From Cucumis sativus (lineage: Eukaryota > Streptophyta > Magnoliopsida > Cucurbitales > Cucurbitaceae): DNA of 64,000 nt. Shown in pieces: positions 47,954 through 61,462 of this stretch (positions are counted from its first letter, which is position 1; each line of letters begins with the position of its first letter). The stretch covers positions 18,486,607 to 18,550,606 of the forward strand of contig NC_026656.2 of assembly GCF_000004075.3 (NCBI RefSeq). The letters run 5' to 3'. The position numbers and the translations under genes were made by a program. Under the pieces are notes generated by a model. It did not search any database and was not told where the DNA came from. It saw only the letters and a program-made list of their open reading frames with translations.

Positions 47954-47964
47954 CGATGTGGGAC
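47954..47964 (-). promoter_or_regulatory. Upstream sequence element (USE) of U4
   Basis: GTCCCACATCG on the minus strand, the exact plant snRNA USE. It is separated by 33 nt from the TATA box. That longer spacing is typical of Pol II snRNA genes (U1, U2, U4, U5); Pol III types (U6, U3) have about 23-24 nt. Confidence 0.9.
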
Positions 47965-50900
47965 AGAACAAATGACGCAAACCCCGTGGAATTGTGATTT
48001 CTAAATCTTCTGGTAATTGAAAAATAACTTTCACAAATACAAATTAAACCATCACTAAACAAAAATAATATTTATACTAATAAAAACTAAATAATCTTTG
48101 CAGGTAGATTTTTTTAATACTACTTTATTTTGTTTTTATTTTTACTTAGTATATTGTCTATATTTTCAATAAATCTTTTAAAAAAAATTATATATAAAAA
48201 TTAGCTTTCTAATTTCTTTTAATATTACTTTTCAAAATCTTCTAAATGTATTCTTATAATTGTCTATTTCTATATTAAAAATTTATTGTTTTTATCTAAC
48301 CAAATTTTATCAATTTCCTAAATTTTTTTAATGACTAAATTATAATATTTATTAAAATTACATAAACTAAAGATAAATAATTTCAAGAACAATAATAAAA
48401 ATAAAATGAAAATCGGAACACCATTACTAAATGATATCTTTATAAGTTTTTGGATCTATTTTTGGTTGGTAATAAATTAAAAACCAAAATTATTTGAGAA
48501 CTTCAATGTTTGGGTTTTTTCTCTAAATTATTTGCCTTTGTTTGTATAGGCAAAATAAATATTTTCTTTACGTTGCCATTTTTTAGAATTCTCCAAAAAA
48601 AAATATATTTATTGATATAACAAGTGTAGTATGTTTGGTTGCGTGTAATCTATTTTTTTTTTATATATAAAAATGTGAGTTTTTACAAGATTATTCGATA
48701 AATAATATCTCTATTGGGTGAATAATTAATTACATTGAAAATAATGAATTTGTTAAGGCAGAAATGAGAAATTATTATATATAAAATGTATTACAAAATG
48801 TAGTAAAATTTTAGATTTTATTAACCATAGACATTAATAAAAAAATTTATATATCGATATCTATCAATGTCTACCGTTGAAACTTAAACTAACCATTAAT
48901 AGACTTTAAAATTTTCTATTTATAAAAATATCCTTTTATATCATGGTTTAATTTGATGAAGTAAGTAAAACTTCCAGAAATATATATATATAATTATGAA
49001 TTTTTCCATAATTATGTAAAAGAACTTGATTTTTAAAATAATAATAATATCACACCAAATCTTTATATAGTTGAAAAACCCCTTTCAGGTCACCATGCAT
49101 AAATATAAGTTTCAAATTTGTTTTATATAGTTAATCAATAAATACAAATATAGATTAAAGAAAACAACGCGTAAATTTCACCATGAAAAAAGTAAGAGAA
49201 CTCAAATTTGAATAACTCAAACTGTTTTAATTATAAATAAATGACCTACTATTTTTATTGCAAATAAGAATACCTAAATGCATCCGAAGATGCATCAATT
49301 CTATGTATTTCACACTCATCACTCGTTAGAATGTAATAAAAATAATTTTTGAAAAATAAATGAATGAGGACAAAAATCTAACACTTTGTCAATTATAACT
49401 ATACAATTTGATAAAATATAAAAAAAAAAAAACACTAGATGCATCATACTATTTTTCAAACGAAAAAAAATGTATCGAGAAAGGAGCATTGAACAGTCAG
49501 TATTTCTTATGTTAACTAATTAATCAACATTGTATGAAATAATTAGTTTAAACCCCAAGACCAATTAGACAAACATTTAGAGGCAACTTTTTTTTTTTTT
49601 TTTTGTTAAAAGAAATGGAACCTTTGATATGTCTAGTAACTTTGAAATATATACAAACTTTTTTACAATATATCGATATTGAGATGGAGTGATTGAACTT
49701 AACACTTAATAATATTGAAGAAAAATCTGAAATGTATATTTTCTAATAAAATTCAAAATTGATAAAAAATATGTAGGTAAAAAAATATATATACACGTTA
49801 GATTATTTAAGTTTAGTTCAATGATATTTTAAAAAGTACTTTTCATTTTTTTTAATATTGAAGATTTGAATGCCACATTTATTATATTTAACTTATGTGA
49901 CATGTTCTAAGAACTAATTTACATCATAAATTTAGTAATAATTTAATAATTTAATGATTTGATTCGTGTACGAAACAAATTCCAGCTGCCAATACTTGGA
50001 TTGTGATACATGAAGAAAAACTATTTTCAAGTTTCATCGCTAGTCGTTGTGTTAGTCCTGATGATCATTTGAGAGAGTAGAAAAGGATATTTTCAATTAA
50101 AAAAATGGACCAGCAAGTTGGGCACTTAGAAAAATTCAACTTCTAAACTATCAATGTTTCAATTCGACCTTCTGACTTAATTTATAGCATTGATTCATCT
50201 ATTTTATCACAATTTTCAAATTAAAAGAGATCAACATGACACAGATCTTCAAGAATGTGGGGAAAGAAAACATAATAATATATTTTATATATTTTAAAAT
50301 TTTAAAATTTTTGTTTCTAGTCTATATAAAATACAAGAAGAATCGTGCTTGGATTATCATTATTATTTTTTATTACTTTAAATTCGAAACTATAAGTTGA
50401 AAACGCAAAATAATAATAATAATAATAATAATAATGATGATGATAATATTGATTGGATAAACCCTATGACCATTTATCTACTATTGTAACTTGTTGCTTT
50501 ACGCTTCATTTTATTGCATTCCAATCACACGAATACCCACATTTTCCTCAAACCTCTATTGATTCAATTTCAAAGCAATGTCTAGTCAATACTACATAGT
50601 GTTTCTAAACTTATCTATTTCTTTTATTATTTGCTCTTCCAAATTAACAAATTGAACTTTAGCCCTACTGCTTGTTGATTTGGTGTAAGTTTTAAAATCA
50701 GGAAAAAAATAATCGACAAAATTTATTGTTAGTAAAGATTTTTTAATATTAATTAACCAGTATAAGTTTTTTTTGTAAGGTTGGGTATGTTTTTAATTCT
50801 CACCTACCTACACCTCAATCAAAGATGAAAATATCCTTGAAATCGATATATTTGTTATAACATCTTTTATCAATTCTCGTAATACATACAAATGTTATTT

Positions 50901-51466
50901 ATTTATTATAATATAAACGTGGATAAATATTAATGGCAAAATCCATAACCTAGTTTGGAAGTAATAAAAAACAATTTAATTATGAATCTAATTTTTCTAA
51001 TAAATTTTGTGACTTAAAAAATATTGTCAAAATTGAAATTTATCGATTCTTTTGGTTGAAATAATTTATTGAATATTTATTTGTTAATTAAAATTTATCC
51101 TCCAAAACTTTTATTTTTATAATTTTTTTTCTGAAATATTGTTCGACGTAAAAATTTAATCCAACGTGTAATTTTTATACATTAGGTACAAATTATAATA
51201 AACTATGTATTGAATACGCCATTTTTTAAAATTAAATTACAAATATACATGACGGTGACTCAATTTAAAAGCAATATGTATGATAATTTTCAAACTCTTA
51301 TTCTTTATCAAGTATAAAAGAATCACACTGATTTATTATTGTAAATGTCACAAAGTAAAGATTTAAAACTACAAAAGAATAATGGAAACTGAATAGTTAT
51401 TACATTACAACCCACAATACATAAAAGAGATGTATAAATGAATGAAATCACATCATTCCTTTTTTA
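47965..51466. other. AT-rich spacer, no gene
   Basis: About 3.5 kb of very AT-rich DNA with T and A runs and an (AAT)n microsatellite (about 50410-50438). The stretch 48810-48910 resembles the MITE centre (tatcaatgtctacc). No exon or RNA gene was recognised. Confidence 0.6.
50410..50438. repeat. (AAT)n microsatellite
   Basis: About nine AAT units followed by GAT units. Confidence 0.75.
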
Positions 51467-54400
51467 TTAAGAAATAGTCAATTGATTTTTCTTGAAACTC
51501 GCAGTCGTTTTTCCATGAGGAGACCGCGCATGGCGGAGCCGCCTCTCCTCCGACAACAGTTTAGCAAACCTGCAATTAAGATCGAGCTTTATTTTTAATC
51601 ACCTTAATTGATTAAATTATACCAAAATCAAATCACATTTTTAACTTTGGAGTTCTGTAAGAATTATATATTTCTAAAGTTGCTTGAATTGAATTTTTTA
51701 GAGGAGGGGCGACCTGATGAGAGCTTCTTCGTTGGTCTGTGAATCCGAAGTCTGGAAGATGCCAGTCTCGAGATTCACTTTTGAAACTGGTTTTTTCAGA
51801 AGCGCTTCTCCCACTTTTACAAGACCTTCTAAATTCTTCTCTGTTGCCTCATCCAACGTCGACACTTCATTGCTTAGGGTATCATCCTAATTTTTTTATA
51901 AACGATTTATATTAATTAAATTATATATTAATTGTACTGAGAATGGAAAAATGCATTAATTTGGCCGAAAATTGACCTGAATTCGGAGGTACTTGTCTTC
52001 ACAATGAAGGGCTTGAAAAACCACAGAGAGATTGAAATCTACCATGTCGGAGCTAGCCTGATAAAAGGCGTCGATTATCGGGGTGGAGCCCCCGGCAGTT
52101 AGCCATCCAAAGAGCCCCCATTGGGCAGCTTGATCCGCCGTGAATTTCATCTCCGCCTTGGGAGCACCGGTGCCGAGAGAGATGACAAGGAATCTCCTGT
52201 AGTCCATTGGTTTTATAGGGAAGAACTCAGGGCTTTGCCTTATAATCTCCTTTGTTACTTCACCCACAGCCAGTAAAGTCTGTACATTATTTATCTTTTA
52301 CTTTTTAGAAACTTACAAACTGATTAAGTAAATTATATATATTAGCCCATACTTAGGTTCATGAAAAAAAAATATCGAAAACAAATATTTAATTTGTTAA
52401 TTTACTTGATGTGCTTGTGTAAACAAGTTTTTGAGATCAGATGTACGAAAATTGGTTGAGTAATAGGAATTTATCATTTTCAGATTTGAATTTAGGTTAA
52501 AATGAATTAAATTTTAAATTAAAATCTCAAACATAAACTAAATCATGCTTAGGTATGTTTCTTTTCTTTCCATTTTTATGTTTCATATCTATATTTTTCC
52601 TTTTTAGCTACTTAGAACGTGAGTTTTCTTCGTTTATTTGATCACTTTATTTCCTTGATTTTGTCAACAACATATAAAACTTCATTGCACGTATTTTTTC
52701 GTTAACAATTATTTGTAGGCAGATATTTTCTCTATTTTTTTCTTATAATTATATTAACCCATTTATTCAAATGTTCTTTTTAATTATAAATGTAAACTTT
52801 TAAACTCAGAAAAAGAAAATCATTTTTTTTTTGTGGAAAACACATTCATTTTCAAAATTTCACGCACCAAGTGCTGGAATTGAACTTACTCATTTTTATA
52901 TTTATGGAATTTTATTTGAACTTATATATCTAAGTTTATTTGCGCGTAATACTAATTAGTATTATTATAAAATAGCTATATATATATGCCCTAAGTTACT
53001 TTTCTATTTTGTTAAATAATTTAACTTCTTCTAGAAAATATTCATCCCATGACCAATTTTCATCAAGTGTAACAATACAAGAAAAAGAGCAGTCAAACAA
53101 CACCTAAATATTATTTTAATTAAAATGTTGAGGACGATATTTAAAAGTTAACAATACTACTACACACCAATCTAAACCTTTTATAGACATATTAAAACTA
53201 TTTTATTAAGTAGAAATTTATTATAAAAAAAATTAATTGGATGAAAATTTGAGAACTAAAATGACATGTCATGTGCAGTGACTTGGAAATAAAAATTTGG
53301 ATATAAACACAACCAATTCATCAGATTACCATCAAAATTGGGCTATGAACACGATTATGTTACTTCCCATTTTAATTTTCATCCAAAATTCTAATGGCCT
53401 TATATTCATATTCATAGAGCACTTTTGAAAGAAAAAAAAATCATATTTTCAAAACAACCGAAGCCTTCAAAGATTTTTCTATAATAATAGTTATTATTTA
53501 CCGGATTGTTAGCAGCAACACCACCATCAACAAGGTTGAACTCTCTCACAGTTCCAGCAGCAACATCCTCAGTTTTAAAGTAATAAGCTGGAAGATAAGT
53601 AGGTGCTGCTGAAGTTGAAATACATATATCCGACAACAAAGCATCCAAAGAAGAGTTTTTCTTCATCTGAAAACATAAAAAGTCAATAAAAAGTAACTTT
53701 ACGTAAATGTGAATTAATCATTAATTATGATTCCTTTAATTTGTGGTAATTTAATTTGGAACAAAATAAATTCAAATTAATAGTTCAACCTCGTAGCTAG
53801 AGAAGACAGTTGGCTGAAGAAGCTTAATGTCAAACGTTGGAATTACAACATTAGTGAGTGTTTGGTTTAGCTTTGTGTTACCCAATTTCTCCCTAACCAA
53901 TCTGTGTAGATATTTGCCATCATACTTTGGACCCTCTAAGGATTTCAACACCTTTGCTAATGACCATTTCCTGTAACAAAAACAAAAACTAAAATCAATA
54001 ATAATATAATGTGCATAATTTTGGTTAATTAGATTTAGGGAATGGAGTATAACATTTTCTGTGGGAAAATCAATGAGGAGTGATCGAGGAAGAATTGTTT
54101 GATGTCTTTTGCGGAATATAGAGGACGGTTGTTTTCGTTTGGCGACGTTATCATGGCCGTTAATAATCCACCCGTGCTTGTTCCAGCAATCACGTCAAAA
54201 TAGTCGGCGATTCTTGCATCCTCACCATCTAGCTTCTGCACTCGATTTATAAAATTTAGTTTTGTTATTAATATTATTATATATTATATGATATGTTTGA
54301 GAAAATATTGTAATATATATTTCAAAATGGGTTTCATACCTGAAGTTCAGACTCCAAGAAAGTAAGGATGGTTCCAGGAATGATTCCTCTAATTCCACCT

Positions 54401-54474
54401 CCATCTATGCTCAAAATGGTAATAAGGTTTCCAAAGGTTGGAGGCTGCAATGGAACATTTGTTGTTTCGTCCAT
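51467..54474 (-). CDS. Patatin-like phospholipase / lipid acyl hydrolase (copy 1)
   Basis: Patatin-like protein of the Arabidopsis PLP2 (PLA IIA) class, which removes acyl chains from glycero- and galactolipids. Seven exons: 54474-54340, 54235-54054, 53970-53790, 53666-53502, 52279-51977, 51886-51714, 51569-51467; 1242 nt in frame, 413 aa. Motifs: the anion-binding loop DGGGIRG (residues 25-31), the nucleophile elbow GTSTG with Ser65, and the catalytic DGG with Asp213. [46 protein letters not shown] and [16 protein letters not shown] are typical of the family. There is no N-terminal signal peptide, unlike tuber patatin, so it is likely cytosolic. A tandem paralog lies just upstream on the same strand with an identical exon plan. 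A TATA box lies at 54587-54596. Confidence 0.95.
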
Positions 54475-54586
54475 TGAATATACAAAGAAAAAGGGGGTTG
54501 GAGATTTTTTAAGATTAAGAAATTAAGATTATAATTAAGTATTGTTCTTGATTGTAATGTGAAGTGAATTAATGGTGGCATTGAGG

Positions 54587-54596
54587 TATTTATATA
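54587..54596 (-). promoter_or_regulatory. TATA box of patatin copy 1
   Basis: TATATAAATA on the minus strand, about 115 bp upstream of the ATG. Confidence 0.6.
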
Positions 54597-56284
54597 ATGA
54601 GTTTACTAAAAGCATAGTCTCAATTTTTATTTAAAAAACAAATCTCCTTGATAGTGCCTTGAATGCCTTGCTAGGAAAGGCCAGCAATCTGAAGATTTAT
54701 GCTTGTATTTTATTATTAATAGTTGGAATGTTTTTTTTTTAATTTGTTTTTGAACCTTCCTTGAAACTACGAGGGATTTGAATTCCTTTTACACTCTTGG
54801 AATAGGAAAAAATCTAATATTTTCTGTTTGTGGAAGCATGGAATGATATAGTCAAGGATTAATTAGTTTTATTTATTTATTAACAAGATAGTAATAGGAG
54901 AGAAGAATTACTAGGTGCACCCTTGATCTTTTCTCCTTTAGTATTTGTTCAAAAGAAATAAGAATTCATTACTGTACTGGACATCATAGTTAATTAAGTT
55001 GGAACATCTATAACACTAAAAGAGAAAGAGATACTTTTATTATAAAAACAATTTTACAAGTTTAATAAAAAATCAAAGTTAGATAACTCAAAGGAAATGT
55101 TCGAGAAAAACCTTTCGTATTCTAGAGAACAATGTCGAAAATATCATAATTATAAATTTTTTTTTGTTGATTTAGAACACCAAGAAGCCGCCACAAAGAT
55201 GGTCAGCTATTTATAAACATCATCAATATACTTAATTAAACTTTAATTTGTAGAATATTTTCACTAGAAGAGATGTGTTCTTTTTATAATTATGTTGAAG
55301 GTGGAATATGTGTGTATATATATAATATGAGGGGGAAAACAGTTTAAAAGGTTTTGACCAAATTGGTAGGTCAATAGTTTGCATACTCTATGGAAATTTC
55401 ATCTCCAAGTACTTTGATCAATTCTTGCTTAGTTCAAACTTGTCTGGGTATTTAATTTCAGTGACCAATAATATTATGCCTAATATTTTCCCCTTGATAA
55501 TAATAATAAAAATATTGTCTTTTAGAAGTAGTAATAATTATATTATATTGTCTCCATGAATTTTCTTCACACACGTTTAGGTTTCCTTGTAGGGAACATT
55601 AATGTTTGGTCAATATTGGTATACAAATACAATAAATTGAAATCAGAATTAAGTTTAAAATAAAGACACTGAGATTACTGTAAAAACAAGTAAATAAAAT
55701 AAGGAAGATTTGCATTAGAATTAGAATGTATCCTCTCTTTGAGGACTGAGGAAAAATTATCGATCAAACGTTCTGTTAAGAAATTCTTGATATAATTAGG
55801 AATTTTTTTACCTAATTATTTTTTTATTCTTTCTATGTTGTAAATTTATACTTTGAAAAGTAGATCACAATTATCAAAATAATAATAATAAATTAAAAAC
55901 TAACTTAAGTTTATTCCTAAACTTTAATTTTAAAAAATATAACCATTTAGTTATTGAATTTGATTTGGAACCATTAGTTTTTGTTACAATTTTTTTTGTA
56001 ACTTTATAACAATTTAGTTATTACGGTAAGTTCACGTTAAATGAGATTAATAGCAAAAATTTTCTATTTAATTTAGATGATTTTTTTACGGTAAAGATTA
56101 AATTACAAATGTATTAAATTGACCTAACTGAGTACTTTTTCTCTAAGAACATCCCACGTAAACAAATCATACAAAAGAATGTAATATATTAATATCACTG
56201 TATATGTTTATTGAAAAAATCGTAATAATATAACGTGGATAGCAATTTTAGGAATAGTGGATAGCAATTTTAGGAATAATGAGT

Positions 56285-56458
56285 GTTACAACATTTTTAA
56301 TAAAAATTATAAATATAGCATGAAGTCTATCTCGATATATTTCTATTATCAAATGACGACTCTTATTGAGAAATCAATATTTAAAATATAGTTGATGTTA
56401 TCGATAGATTCGATAAATTTGGTTATATTTTTAATTTTTATTAATTAAAAATATTGTT
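56285..56458. mobile_element. MITE-like element, diverged copy
   Basis: Left arm CAACATTTTTAATAAA ... AATATAGCA and right arm TTGGTTATATTTTTAATTTT are roughly inverted repeats, with the tatcgataga-type centre. This is the same layout as the element at 44835-45050, more diverged. Confidence 0.35.
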
Positions 56459-56741
56459 TGATGTCTATATTTTCCATCTGATTAGTATATTGGTAAGTGT
56501 TCCAAAATTTATAATTGATGATACACAGAATGGAGTCTTCACATATTATTAATAATAAAAATGATATGATACATAAAATGAATTAAAACTAGACCAAGAT
56601 GATATTATTTCACCTCTTTACATGAACAAATCTCATTAAACAAACACAACTTAATCTTTCATTGTTCTCTAAAAATAATCATTCTAATTATCATCTAAAA
56701 AGTTTCAGCCATATGAGATCAGCATTATGAAAAGTGGAAAT

Positions 56742-59700
56742 TTAACTTGATTTGGTAGCAGAGGCATTCGCCAACTTCAATTTGGAAGCTTTTCCCTGAG
56801 GTGATCTTGCATGGCGGAGCCGCCGCTCGTCAGACAGCAACTTGGCGAATCTGCATAAGATGAACCACTAATCATCAGCAATTAAATGATATATATATTG
56901 AGACCTTTTAATTTCTTTATTTAAGTGAAAAAAAATTGCCTTGTAAGGGCTTGATCATTTGTTTCTGAATTTGAAGGACAATCCTCAAAAACCCCCGTCT
57001 GTAAATTCACCCTTGAAACTGGCTTTTTCAATAAACTCTCTCCAACCTTCACAAGATCATTTAGATTCTTTTGTGTAGCCACATCCACGGAAGATAAGTC
57101 GCCGCTCAACGTATCATCCTGCAATATTATACAATGGTAAACAAAAATATTTCATCCATCTATGATTATCCACTAATATTATTTGTTTAATCTTAATTTA
57201 TCAAGAGAAATAGAAAGTCAATTGTAGCATAATTTTTACTATATTATACAAATATGTGGATTGAGTTTGGCTATGTTTTTAAAAACGTCTCTTATATTAT
57301 ATATATGATACACTTTCGTTTAAAATGATAATATAAAATAAAAAGAAACAATAATTAAGATAACTAATATTTTTTTCAAAGGGTAATATAAAATAAAAAG
57401 GAACAATTAAGATGGCTAATTAAAATGGAATGATGGTTAAGATTTACCTAAAAAAATCTCTCTTGGTTTGTGTATTTTTTCAATTGCTTTTTTTTATAAT
57501 TTAAACAAAAATGAGAGATCAGATTCAGACGTCTAACTTTAGTGGAGAGTATGTAACTAAATTTAATCAATTGAATTTTAAACTTTTTTAAAGAAAAATC
57601 GATCACAATAATAAAATAATCATAATTATAATATTGTTAAATTAGGAGGGATAAAATACCACTCCAAAAATATTGAATTTTATCATTTGAATAAATCTTA
57701 AATTTAGTTTATTGGAGTTAATTTTTATATTAAATAATAATACTAAAATTTTCCAAATGCTATAATTGATCATTTAAATAAAAAACTTTCAGAAAAATCA
57801 ACAATAATAAACTGGATGTACTGTGAACTAAATTCTCAAATTTGTTTTTATTTAATCATGGAATATATAGAAAAAAGAATAGTAATTGAACCTGAATGCG
57901 AAGGTAGTTGTCTTCACAATGAAGGGCTTGAAAAATGACAGAAAGATGAAAATCCACCATATCAGAACTTGCTTGTGAAAAGACGTCGATTATTGGGGTG
58001 GAACCGCCGTTGGTTAACCAGTCCAACATCCCCCACTCCGCCGCAAGCTCCGCCGTGTATCTCTTTTCCGCCTTCGGAGCTCCGGTTCCCAATGATATCA
58101 CCAAAAACCTTCTGTAGTCCATTGGCTTTATAGCAAAGAAGTCCGGATTTTGTTTTATCACTTCCTTCGTCACTTCTCCAATTGCCACCAACGTCTGATT
58201 TCATTTTAATTATCAACAAAATATCAAGCAATTGTTAAATAAAATTTAAATGGTTATTTACCACACATAGTCTAGAGTATCTCTACTCCATCCAAGAGTT
58301 GTTCATAGATTCAAAGCGAATCATAAAAGCAGCTTACAATTAAACGAATATATTTCTCTTAATTTACCGGATTGTTAGCTGCAACGCCACCATCTATTAG
58401 GTTAAATTCTCTCGTTGTTTTAGCAGCAGTATCCTCAGTTTTGAAGGAATGAGACGGAAGATAAGTAGGAGCAGCCGAAGTAGAGATGCAGATATCCGAC
58501 AAGTATGCATCCAATGATGGAGTGTTCTTCATCTGAAATTAAACATGGACCAAAATTGTAAATTTCAACTTTGATGTCAAGGTTAATTCCTCCAAAAGGA
58601 AGGTACAAATTTGAATTAACAAAGAAATAGTAATAATAATTTAATGCATTTAATTGAAGGGTAAAAAGTAGGAAATAAATTACCTCGTAGCTAGAAAAGA
58701 TAGTGGGTTGAAGGAGTTTGATGTCGAACGTGGGAATCACCACATTAGTCAAGGTTTGGTGCAACTTTGTGTCGCCTAGTTTTTCCTTCACAAGTTTGCG
58801 GAGATATTTCCCATCGTATTTTGGACCAGATAATAATTTCACTATTCTTCCTATTGGCCATATTCTGTCACATTTTCAAATTATCAAACAAAATTAGGAT
58901 GAGAGGTTAATTAAATTTGATTTGGTGTCTAATGTTTTTAATTTTATTTTATTTTATTTCTACTGTTTCAGCTTTCAATTCTAATTTTGTCATTCTAGTT
59001 AAATTATATCTTATAAAATTGGAGTTATTTGTTGAAGTTTATATGTTGTGCTTTAATTATGTGGGGTAGATTAAAATATAGATATACTCTCTAATAACTA
59101 TGAAAAAAGAAATCTGAGATACTTATATAGATATACGGTAAAATGACTATAGATCATATTATGCTGATTAATTATTTATCTAATAATTTTTTTATTTTTG
59201 GTTTCATACTTTACTTATAACTCTAAATTCTAGTTCAACCAACCATCTAGAAAAAAACCTGTTGAAAAAGTCATGCCTAGTACAATAATGATTATTTTAA
59301 AGCATGCAATAATGATAAAGGCAACGTCTTTCGTGACTTTGCTTTCAAAACCATTCAAAAAGCTTCATATAATTGAAGAGAATTGTCTATATAATCACTT
59401 TTTAAAAAAACTAATGTAGAACTTTTTTTCGATTCTAATAGATAATGATATCAATTTGTGAGATAATTTGACCAAATTAATGGGTTAAACTAAAATTTCT
59501 AAAAACATTAGTATCGAACTTATAGGGCAAAAAATGGTAATTTAATTGGGGGGAAATGATGTTGGTGTGTTTAATTTGTGTTAGAATTAAATAGAACCTG
59601 TTTTGGGGGAAGATTTTAGGACAGTGATCGAGGTAAAATTGATTGATATCTTTAGCAGAAAACAAAGGACGGTTGTTTTGATCTGGTGCAGATATCATGG

Positions 59701-61295
59701 CTGTTACAAGTCCTCCTGTGCTTGTTCCAGCAATTACATCAAAGTAATCTGCAACTCTTACCTCCTTCCCATCCAATTTCTATACATCATATAAGTCATA
59801 ACAGTCAAATATATATTACAAGAATTAGTTGGACCAACAAATAATAATACTATTGTGCCAATCATATATGAATGAATGTGTCATCAAAAGAAAAAAGAAA
59901 ATCATATCACACTAACCATAGTTTGATGATAATTGAATTAATATATTTCTCCTATTGAAGTCAAATACTTAGATCGTCATTTCTCCCTTGGTTGAAAATT
60001 AGAATATACATATATAAAAACTTATGATTGCTTATTCACTAAAAAGACAAACTATATTTGTACTTCTGTCAAATAGAATTCTTAGAGTTCCTTTTACAAT
60101 CATTTAGTTTCTTTTTGGGGGGAAACTTTTAATATTGTTGAAAATGTACCAAAGTTTTTAAGATCTAAGGCCAAGCTTTAAAATTTGGAAAAAAAAATTG
60201 GAAAGTTTTGCTTTTTTAGTTATTTTCAAACATTAAAAAAAAAAAAAACACTAAGTCCAACCTTCTTTAAGCAAAATAAAAATCATTATGCGATAATTAG
60301 TGCATTTTTTTTAATAAAAAGAAAAAAGGTCAATTATGTTGTTATCAGACATAGCATTTAAATTATTGTAATTGAGTTTCAACCATTTTTCATAATTTTG
60401 ATAATTAAAGTGGGAATATGGATCAAAATATTAATTAATTAAATTCAAGAAACTCTATTCGATTATTGAATAACAAGATTTTGATTTTATTGAATAACAA
60501 GATTTTGATTTTTGACTTTTCACTTTAACTTTGTTTTATAACAACGATTATTCTTTTTAACAAAAGTTAATGTTATTTAAACGAAAAACTAGATGTAGTT
60601 CTTATTAACTTTTTTTAAAAAATTTAATTTTCTATGATAATAAGATACAATCATATTGTTTTTTTTTTTTTTCTTATTATATATTTTTTTCTCATTCGAC
60701 ATTTATTATTAATAACTTTGAGAATATAATTGAAGTGAAAAATCCTTTATTCCACGTATTAAAAAAAGAGAGAAAATATAGTTGATTAGGAAAAATATGA
60801 TGTAATGCAATCCTGGCATATCATATGCTTTGTGTTTACAAGAACGATGAAAAAGTTTGTGTGTAGTTTATTTTTGTTTTAGCTTAACCCTTCATAAATT
60901 TTTAATAGTTATATTCTCATCATAATTGACTAAATAAAGCAGTCTAATTAATTCAACTTATGAGCCAAAAGATTTCATTAAAAATTAATAACCCAATTTG
61001 ACAAATCTGCAAACAAAAGGCCAAAGAATAGTCACAGCTAGAGATCAATATTATTCATTTTAAAACAAAAACATATATGATGGATAAAGTTCACTAACAA
61101 ATGACCATGTATGATGTACATTACGATTGTATAGTCCTAAAATAATAAACATATAATAGGTACCTGAAGTTCAGACTCGAGAAAATTAAGAATAGTTCCT
61201 GGAATGATTCCTCTAATTCCACCTCCATCTATACTCAAAATTGTAATAAGATTACCGTAAGTCGGAGGTTGAAATGGCACCATTATCGCTTCCAT
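56742..61295 (-). CDS. Patatin-like phospholipase / lipid acyl hydrolase (copy 2)
   Basis: Tandem paralog of the gene at 51467-54474. Seven exons: 61295-61164, 59779-59598, 58864-58684, 58532-58368, 58194-57892, 57118-56940, 56850-56742; 1251 nt in frame, 416 aa. The active site is intact: DGGGIRG (24-30), GTSTG with Ser64, and the DGG Asp212. [55 protein letters not shown] and [14 protein letters not shown] are conserved. Introns 1 and 2 are much longer than in copy 1 (1384 and 733 bp against 104 and 83). Odd: the last intron starts with GC instead of GT (ACAAG/GCAATT); a GC-AG intron is the only reading that keeps the [16 protein letters not shown] end. A TATA box is at 61455-61462. Confidence 0.94.
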
Positions 61296-61454
61296 GTCTG
61301 ATGGCTAGTTAATTTAAAGAGAGAAAGTAAATTTAGCTTTTAGGAACTTCCTAAGGATGACCAAAAGCTTTTCCAAGCAAAACTATATGTGTATTTGTGT
61401 GTAACCTTAAGGTTAGTGGGTTTTGTGTGTGATTGTTTGATGATTTTATAGGGA

Positions 61455-61462
61455 TATTTATA
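61455..61462 (-). promoter_or_regulatory. TATA box of patatin copy 2
   Basis: TATAAATA on the minus strand, 160 bp upstream of the ATG. Confidence 0.6.

Larger units (their letters stand above)
54475..56741. other. Spacer between the two patatin genes
   Basis: Holds the copy 1 promoter (TATA 54587-54596), a short tandem duplication at about 56238-56280 (ggatagcaattttaggaata twice) and a MITE-like copy (about 56285-56458). No other gene was recognised. Confidence 0.55.

Noticed and set aside
50410-50438. Possible origin or structural element at the AAT tract
   Set aside because: It is a plain trinucleotide microsatellite; nothing else supports a function.
57962-58231. Second minus-strand frame within patatin copy 2 exon 5
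   Set aside because: It is an out-of-frame shadow of the real exon, which reads [13 protein letters not shown] in the chosen frame.
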